Below, in pieces: positions 58,102 through 64,000 of a stretch of 64,000 bases of DNA (within the stretch, counting starts at the first letter, position 1; each line of letters starts with the position of its first letter). The stretch lies in contig OZ020257.1 in the NCBI GenBank assembly GCA_963971285.1, positions 16,940,602 through 17,004,601 of the forward strand. The letters are read 5' to 3'. Below the pieces are notes generated by a model. It ran no database searches and was not told the DNA's origin. It was given only the letters and a program-made list of their open reading frames with translations. This DNA comes from Astropecten irregularis (Eukaryota; Echinodermata; Asteroidea; Paxillosida; Astropectinidae). Both the position numbers and the translations under genes were made by a program.

Positions 58102-58465
58102 AAAGGTAATATCATACTTTAATTTGGTAAGAAACCAAAACAGAAATGTTCACAGATTTACGATATAACTTACAGGGTATGAAGATGGTGGTGGTAGAAA
58201 CATACCGTTAAAATTTCCGCCTGAAATGGTGTATTTATCCAGACATTAGTCAAACAACGACCGAAAATCTTTTATCTTGTAAAAGATCAAAAAGAAAAAA
58301 GAAAAGAAGAAATACTGTGGCTGTTTTTCACTGTTTTCTCAAAAAGTGGGCACCGTATGGGACTGCAATTTTCACAGATGACTGTTACTGTGCCTTCCTT
58401 GATATTTTTGCCCATGAATCTGTATTTCTTTGACAAAAAAAACAAAGTATGATATTACCTTTAAG
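58102..58465 (-). mobile_element. TTAA MITE (family A), best-preserved copy
   Basis: Perfect inverted ends AGGTAATATCATACTTT and AAAGTATGATATTACCT are flanked by TTAA. The interior has a small 'CTTGTAAAAGATCAAAAAG' palindrome and no ORF. It ends about 90 bp before the TMEM79-like start codon. Confidence 0.88.
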
Positions 58466-58556
58466 GGAAAGAAGCGACAACTGTAATCAATAGTTCTTTG
58501 ACAGATTCGAGTTTTCCTCTATTTTTTTATAGTGAGTTTATAATCCATCTTACAAC

Positions 58557-60253
58557 ATGACAAAGCCAGGCCAGATGCTCAGAAAAGTTGACCGTCACGT
58601 TGACGGGGAGTGTCCGAACATGAACCCCGACCTGGACAGTAATTTCCAGTTCCGAGCCAAGGCCAAGACCAACGCCTTCACCTTGCTCCTGACGGCCAGT
58701 ACCTTCTTCGTCGTGCCCCTGATGGTGTATGTCGGTGCCGTTTACGTACCCATTGAGATACCGCCCTTGCACGGCACGATGGGGCGGCTGGTCTTCGCTC
58801 TACGGTGCCAGGGAGTGGCCATCTTTCCCATCGCTCTGGGTAGGTCGATCATCAGTCACGGTCTAGCCGTAGTGGACGGCGAACAACCCTTTCAGTCAGA
58901 GACTCAAATTATCAGGATGCCGAAAAACATCTTAATTGATACAGAGGCCCCAGACAAAACAAGAAGTCAATTTCACCAAAGTTCATCTCAACTTTATCGT
59001 AGGACTCATTGCAGGCCCACGTAGAAGTCGATGATACGATGGGTCATCCTTGGTATCTCGAGCTATGATCGATCGTAGAGATTCGTGAAATCGACCCCAG
59101 GCCTATAATGCTAAGAACTAAAATTGTTACTTTAGTTTCGTTATACCGCCATTTGAGGCACTCAAAACGAAACGAATGAATTAAGCCGGCCGCATGACGA
59201 AGCCGAACTATAAAATTAAGAAAGGCCCCCACTTCGTAATGTACACAACGGCAGTGAGGCCTGTAGTAAAATAAATCCCAAGCCTAGCCTCAAACCGTAT
59301 TTGGTAAAGGCCCAAATATTCTCGCAGAATGGCCGAATAAATCAAGATACGAATGAGATTTGGTTTAAGTTTATGCCGTGTTGAACCTTCTGTTTCAACC
59401 ATTTTGTTTGTGTGTGTTCTGTCACTGATTCCATAAGTGATTACAGTGATACTTGTCCATTATTTTTCAAGGTATCCTCGTCTTAATGGTCCGGCGACTC
59501 CGATCCAAGGAACCCAAGCGTCTGGCCAATGATGAGGAGTTCGTGCGACACACTCTGGAGCAATACGCCATGTTCCTCATCAACACACTCGTCATGGCAA
59601 CCTACATCCCGGAAGATTACATCAAGATGATCCCCGTGTTTGTTGGCATCTGGGTGATCGGTTGGTAAGTTAATGAGTAACTGAGAACATGTTCACTTTC
59701 CCACGGTGATGCCATTTGTATCATCTTAAAAATAAGTCGTCATGTACCGTTTGTGGTTGATTAGATGAATTTGCTAAGCATGATGCTAAGCATGAAAATC
59801 GCATCGAATTGAGCCGATAATCCCTTTATCTTTATGATTAGCACTTGTACTTGCGGATCCATAAATGGTGCCCATGTAGTGTAATTATACCATGGAGACG
59901 TACTGCATTAAGATCGACCCTTCTTGTCCTCAAACTGATTTCATTTGTTAGTCCATTTGTCCTCGGACACCGAGTATGCATAAAAACAAGAAATTATGAC
60001 CGTGGCTAGCCAGGGCTATGACTGTCGTCATTGTGCGACATTTTGGATCATCTCATGAAAGTTTGGCTAACTCTGACATAAATGCTTTGGCTTTCGTTTC
60101 AGCTTTGTGCACTGGTTTTCCTACTCCCTGCGTTCCATGTACCGCGGTTTCACCTTTGGTATCGCCCTGCTGCCCAATCTAGGCATGATGGGATACAACA
60201 TGTTCGCCATGTTCAGCTATGGATTCACCCATGACGTGTCTCTCTTTACCTAA
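58557..60253 (+). CDS. TMEM79: TMEM79-like multipass membrane protein (3 exons, 208 aa)
   Basis: Exons are 58557-58839, 59472-59664 and 60103-60253 (TAA); 627 nt with consistent phase. An in-frame TGA 24 bp upstream fixes the ATG. Four or five hydrophobic helices are visible: FTLLLTASTFFVVPLMVYVG, RLVFALRCQGVAIFPIALG with ILVLMV, FLINTLVMATY, MIPVFVGIWVIGWCFVHWF and GIALLPNLGMMGYNMFAMF. The order, the RLVFALRC and TYIPEDYIKMIP segments and the RSMYRGFTFGIALLP segment agree with TMEM79 (mattrin), a MAPEG-fold protein; the mammalian protein acts in the secretory system of epidermal cells, while invertebrate roles are unknown. It is shorter than the mammalian form and lacks its long N-terminal extension. 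A plain MAPEG enzyme is less likely. AATAAA is at 60785-60790. Confidence 0.78.
58965..59296 (+). mobile_element. Family B and family C elements in TMEM79-like intron 1
   Basis: 58965-59098 ends in 'TTCGTGAAATCGACCCC' with 'GATCGATCGTAGAGATTC' inside. 59120-59296 is a family C foldback ('TATACCGCCATTTGAGGC', 'CCCAAGCCTAGCCTC'). Confidence 0.75.
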
Positions 60254-61730
60254 AAACCTCTGGCATCCTATTCATGGACACGTGGTTCTTTTAATTAAAA
60301 TGGGTTTTAAAAGAGAGGAAGATGACGATCGCTGACCCTTCAGGGGTGTGTGTGCTAGTTCCACCACATCCTCATTGCGTCATTGTAAGATATTATTATT
60401 TTTGCTGAAGAGATAATACCTTAGTACAAAGGACTAATTGAATTGAAGTGGACTTGTAGAGTTATTGAGAAGTTAACAATCCGCGTGGATTTTCTTAGCT
60501 TTCAATTTCTCAGAATTTTAGTAATTTAGTCTTTTTCTCTTTAATAGCTTTGGTCAGTTGTATTAAATTGAGAAGTTGTTTGCCTTAATGAGATTGAAAA
60601 AATAATAATAAGGGTTTAACAAAACAAATCAAAATATTGTACATTGAAATTTTAGACAGCACTCCTCCACAACCGAGAAGAAGGATATTATTTATGATGA
60701 AGAGGAGATTTTTTTTAGGAATAATTATGCCAAATTAACACTTTTTCGATGATGTATGTAATTTTGTTTATCATGCCTTGGACAAATAAATATTCAAATA
60801 TTTATGCTGCTTAGAAACGTCAAAACTGTGGTAAAAATGTGTGTCATTTTTCTAAATTGGTTAGGGAGACAGGTAAGCATCTGATTAATGAACGTTTGGG
60901 AGACATCGGTCAATAGGGAGACATTTCGATGTTTCCCAAAAATCATTTTTTTCTCTAAAACTAGAAAGAATTTTGTGTCGACTGAAACGGGTTTTAAAAT
61001 CCTCGTGGTTTAAACCTTTCTTTATAAAGTTTGGTTCAGCTGCGGTTTCCTAACAAGGGATTATTTTAGTGCACAATGGGAATGTCTCCCTAAAAATTAT
61101 GGAACCCATTCTGCCAAAATTCGGCAAGGCAGCTTTCACTCAAAAATAATATAAAGACCGTAAAGTTTGAAGTGCGCCCTCATACATTTGGAATGGTTTA
61201 ATTCCATTCATGCAGCTGACTGTACGTAGTATGTTTTGTGTACACAGCTGGTGAATGCAATGCCATGTGTTTACAATACAATTTCCTCATCGTGTGTGAA
61301 TAGCGCAGTGTAAGGACACAAGGTACGTCTTCTAACACAGTGGATCTCTTCATGATCGTGATAAAAACGGTAGGTAAAATCTATTATTCAAAATATTTTC
61401 CAGACAAAAAAGCTGTGAACATTAAGCTGGTTTTGATGGTTGTCATAAGCCCACATTGCATATGTCGCTTGCCGTGTTCAGGAATCTTGAGCACCGTGAT
61501 TTTCAGCGAGACAATTTTCTAGGCACAGGCCTAAGGACCGACTGACGGAAGGAGTTCTTCAACAAGTGCACATTTTTTGTTACCACTTGTCAGCTGCTTG
61601 TGGGTGGGTTAGTTTGACCATCACCCTCAATTACTCTCAAAGTGCGTGAAATCCCATGTACCAATCTTACTGATTATCGTCTCTTATATTTATAATTGTG
61701 CAAGTTTTCCTGATGAAATGTGCTTGGGGT
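60254..61730 (+). other. 3' UTR of the TMEM79-like gene and intergenic DNA
   Basis: This stretch is AT-rich and non-coding, with a poly(A) signal at 60785-60790. No gene is recognised. Confidence 0.5.
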
Positions 61731-61898
61731 TACCTCAGTTTAGTACACTCAGGTTAGCTGGTACCCGGACCCAATAGATGAAGAGTCGTATTAAGGTGAG
61801 TTAGTTTACTCATGGAGGAAGAAAGTCTATTTCGTCCTCCATGGTTTACTGTAGAAGCTGGGTACCAGCTACCCTGATTGTACTTATCTCCGGTAACG
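61731..61898 (+). mobile_element. Foldback element
   Basis: 'GGTTACCTCAGTTTAGTACA' with TCAGGTTAGCTGGTACCC faces GGGTACCAGCTACCCTGA with 'TGTACTTATCTCCGGTAAC'. A single arm recurs at 42511-42600. Confidence 0.8.
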
Positions 61899-64000
61899 AC
61901 ATGTACTTAACGTGACTTCTTTTCACAGTGCCCCACGAATTTCACTTTTTGCAGTTTTTTGGTGGTAAATTAAGGGAAAACGTTAGTATCGGCCCTGGTT
62001 TTTTTTTCTTCACCTCTCCCCCCCCTTTCTCTTTCCTTTTCCCTTGCCCCTCCCCCTTTTCACCCCTTCCTTCCCCTTTTTTTGTGTCCACATTTTTTTG
62101 CTTCCCCGTCATTATTTTTAGTTATCCGCTGGGGGCAGTCTCCCCCCCCAGCCCCGCCCCCATTGGTCTTATGTGGTTTCCTCATTATCTTAGATCTGTT
62201 GCACTGTTGTACATGTATGATACTAGGTAGCTTTAAACATCTACCCCATATTTTTCCCATAAATTTTATAATGTTTTTCTCTCACCGTGTCAGGACTTTA
62301 ACCCAGGCTACAGGTTACATGCACTTATTGCACTACATACTGTATACGTATCAACCAACATGCATCATACAATACAGACTTAAGTCACTGGTCACCAGCA
62401 ACAGTCAACTTCCATAAACATGCCTTGTCTAGCTCTTTTATTACTGCAGTACATAAGCCCGGGACATAAAAACTAATGATGTGTAGGCCTATTCCTGGAT
62501 TCTTGACTTGCACGAATGCAGGTATTGGTAATAATACATTTTAAGTCCCCACGGGTGCTGTTACACAAAATACACAATTTGTTAGCCAACATTTCTTTTC
62601 TTTTTCTTTTTGGTCACTCAAGTTGATTTTATGATCTGTGGATTTCTTCAGTAGGCCCTTACGTGTACCATTTGAAGTACAGTGTACCTTAGGCTTTAGG
62701 CTTCTCTACAAAAAAAATGTAGTTTTGTAGACCTGCCGAACTCCATTAGAGAAAATTCCCCATTTGCCATTTTTTTAATAGCACTCTTATCTGGCAGAAT
62801 ATTTTGCCCAGAACTCTCTTTGAATGAAAACCCAATTTGTTTTTATTGCTGCTCATTTCTGGGGAATGTACAGTAGGCCTATAATGCAGAGATCGTACAT
62901 GTACGTACTGAGTGAGTGATCGTTTAATTCAGCTCTGCCTGACCATCATACAATGGAATGAACAATCACATCAGGATCCACAGCAATTGCCTGTTATAGC
63001 GGTCATCAGATCGTTTTGATTTAAGCAACAGTGTTCGATATGTTTTGTAGGCCTATAAAAAAAATGGGAGCCAAGGATGATACATGTACATTATATATAT
63101 TTGGTATATATAGCGGTGTTCATTATAGTGGCGTTCCATTGTGATGTGATGTGTTAATTTCCATGGTGATGCATTGAACATCTGTACATTGTACAGTCAC
63201 TGTACTATATGCAGGTAGGTACATGTATTCGTTGGGATATATACATGTACCCTCAGTGTTTGCACTTTATCCAGGGCCAGATGTATACATTAATATGATC
63301 AAATTTCACATTTGTTTCTGTATTTATAATTAATTGTACACCCATCATGGTAGTGAGGCTAAAAGTGCATTTATTATGGCTCCTAGTAATTACATGCTAC
63401 CGGTCCAGAAATTCAGTGTTAGAAAATAATTTGACATGATAGATTCAAGACCGGCTTTCTTGCTTGCTCATGTTTGTAAAAACAGATTTATTTCGTGAAA
63501 ATTCTCCATATTAAGCCTTTTTTTTCCTCCTAGTAATGCCAGTCAATTTTTCTTTGTTCAGCTTCCAATTCAGTCAGTTTCCCTTGTGGTCATTTGATGA
63601 TTGAAATTCTCAATTTTGAGAATACATACACACTGATTTCTCAGTTTTGCATGTAATAGCTTTTAAAACTATAATTTTGTGCAGTTCAAGATCTTTTCAT
63701 AATAGTTATTTTTTTCATAACCATAACTACGACAAAATTAACCACATTCATTGATAAATTATGTGGACAGAATAATATTATTTTTATGGATTTTCTTTTT
63801 TTTTTGGATTTTTTTTTTGGAAAATGTATAAACTTAAAGTTACATTTTCTAAAAAAAAAAAAACACTTTAGAATGAGCTTATGAACCAAACAGGAAAAGG
63901 AAATGAAAAATTAATGAAAAGCCGCAGATTGAAAAAATTCCCAGGTCCTTCCTTCTATATCCATCCCCCCCTCCATTCCCTCTGGACGTCTGCAAATTGA
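61899..64000 (+). other. Intergenic DNA to the window end
   Basis: Contains a pyrimidine-rich tract (about 62000-62160), a SINE 3' tail (63538-63600, 'GTCAATTTTTCTTTGTTCAG' and 'CAGTCAGTTTCCCTTGTGG') and A/T homopolymers. No gene is recognised. Confidence 0.5.

Noticed and set aside
61928..62230. 100-codon Pro/Phe/Ser-rich ORF
   Set aside because: It is a translation of a pyrimidine tract (CCCTTTTCC...), not a gene.
1..64000. CRISPR arrays, bacterial operons, rRNA genes
   Set aside because: No regularly spaced short repeats, no prokaryotic gene structure and no rRNA core sequence were seen.

Overview
The window is genomic DNA from an animal, most likely a marine invertebrate deuterostome and probably an echinoderm. 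This is inference: genes are split by GT-AG introns, the intergenic DNA is AT-rich and packed with short foldback elements and tRNA-derived SINEs, and the gene content (tandem DEG/ENaC channels, an intronless C-type lectin cluster, a TMEM79-like gene) fits. I see no bacterial, viral or organellar genes. All convincing genes lie on the + strand.

Layout. 321-479 is the last exon of an SLC22-like transporter that enters from the left. 1778-5490 is a five-exon gene for a 360-residue protein with an acidic, disordered C-terminal half that I do not recognise. 7649-14456 is a complete ten-exon DEG/ENaC channel (gene A, 713 aa). 15117-16461 holds phase-consistent exons of an unidentified gene tail. 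18114-18464 is a possible decayed membrane-protein fragment. 19837-27027 carries three tandem intronless C-type lectins inside large duplicated units, with a truncated fourth unit near 31200. 33207-37852 is a second DEG/ENaC gene (gene B, first exon not found). 40063-55342 is a third DEG/ENaC locus (C/D): one shared nine-intron body with two intact, competing first exons that encode the N-terminus, TM1 and linker, and a dead third copy between them. 58557-60253 is a three-exon TMEM79-like (MAPEG-fold) gene. The rest is repeats and unassigned DNA.

Genes A, B and C/D share intron phases and several identical exon lengths (164, 73, 58, 76 and, in A and B, 162 nt), so they are tandem paralogues. 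They diverge most in the Ser/Thr-rich linker after TM1, in furin-like cleavage sites and in the middle residue of the pore G-x-S motif. The lectins have nearly identical scaffolds but differ in the ligand-loop region. The main candidate for something undescribed is the alternative-first-exon array at C/D, which resembles the ASIC1a/1b arrangement of vertebrates but sits in a separate expansion. All splice models come from reading consensus sites and phase; none is confirmed by RNA.
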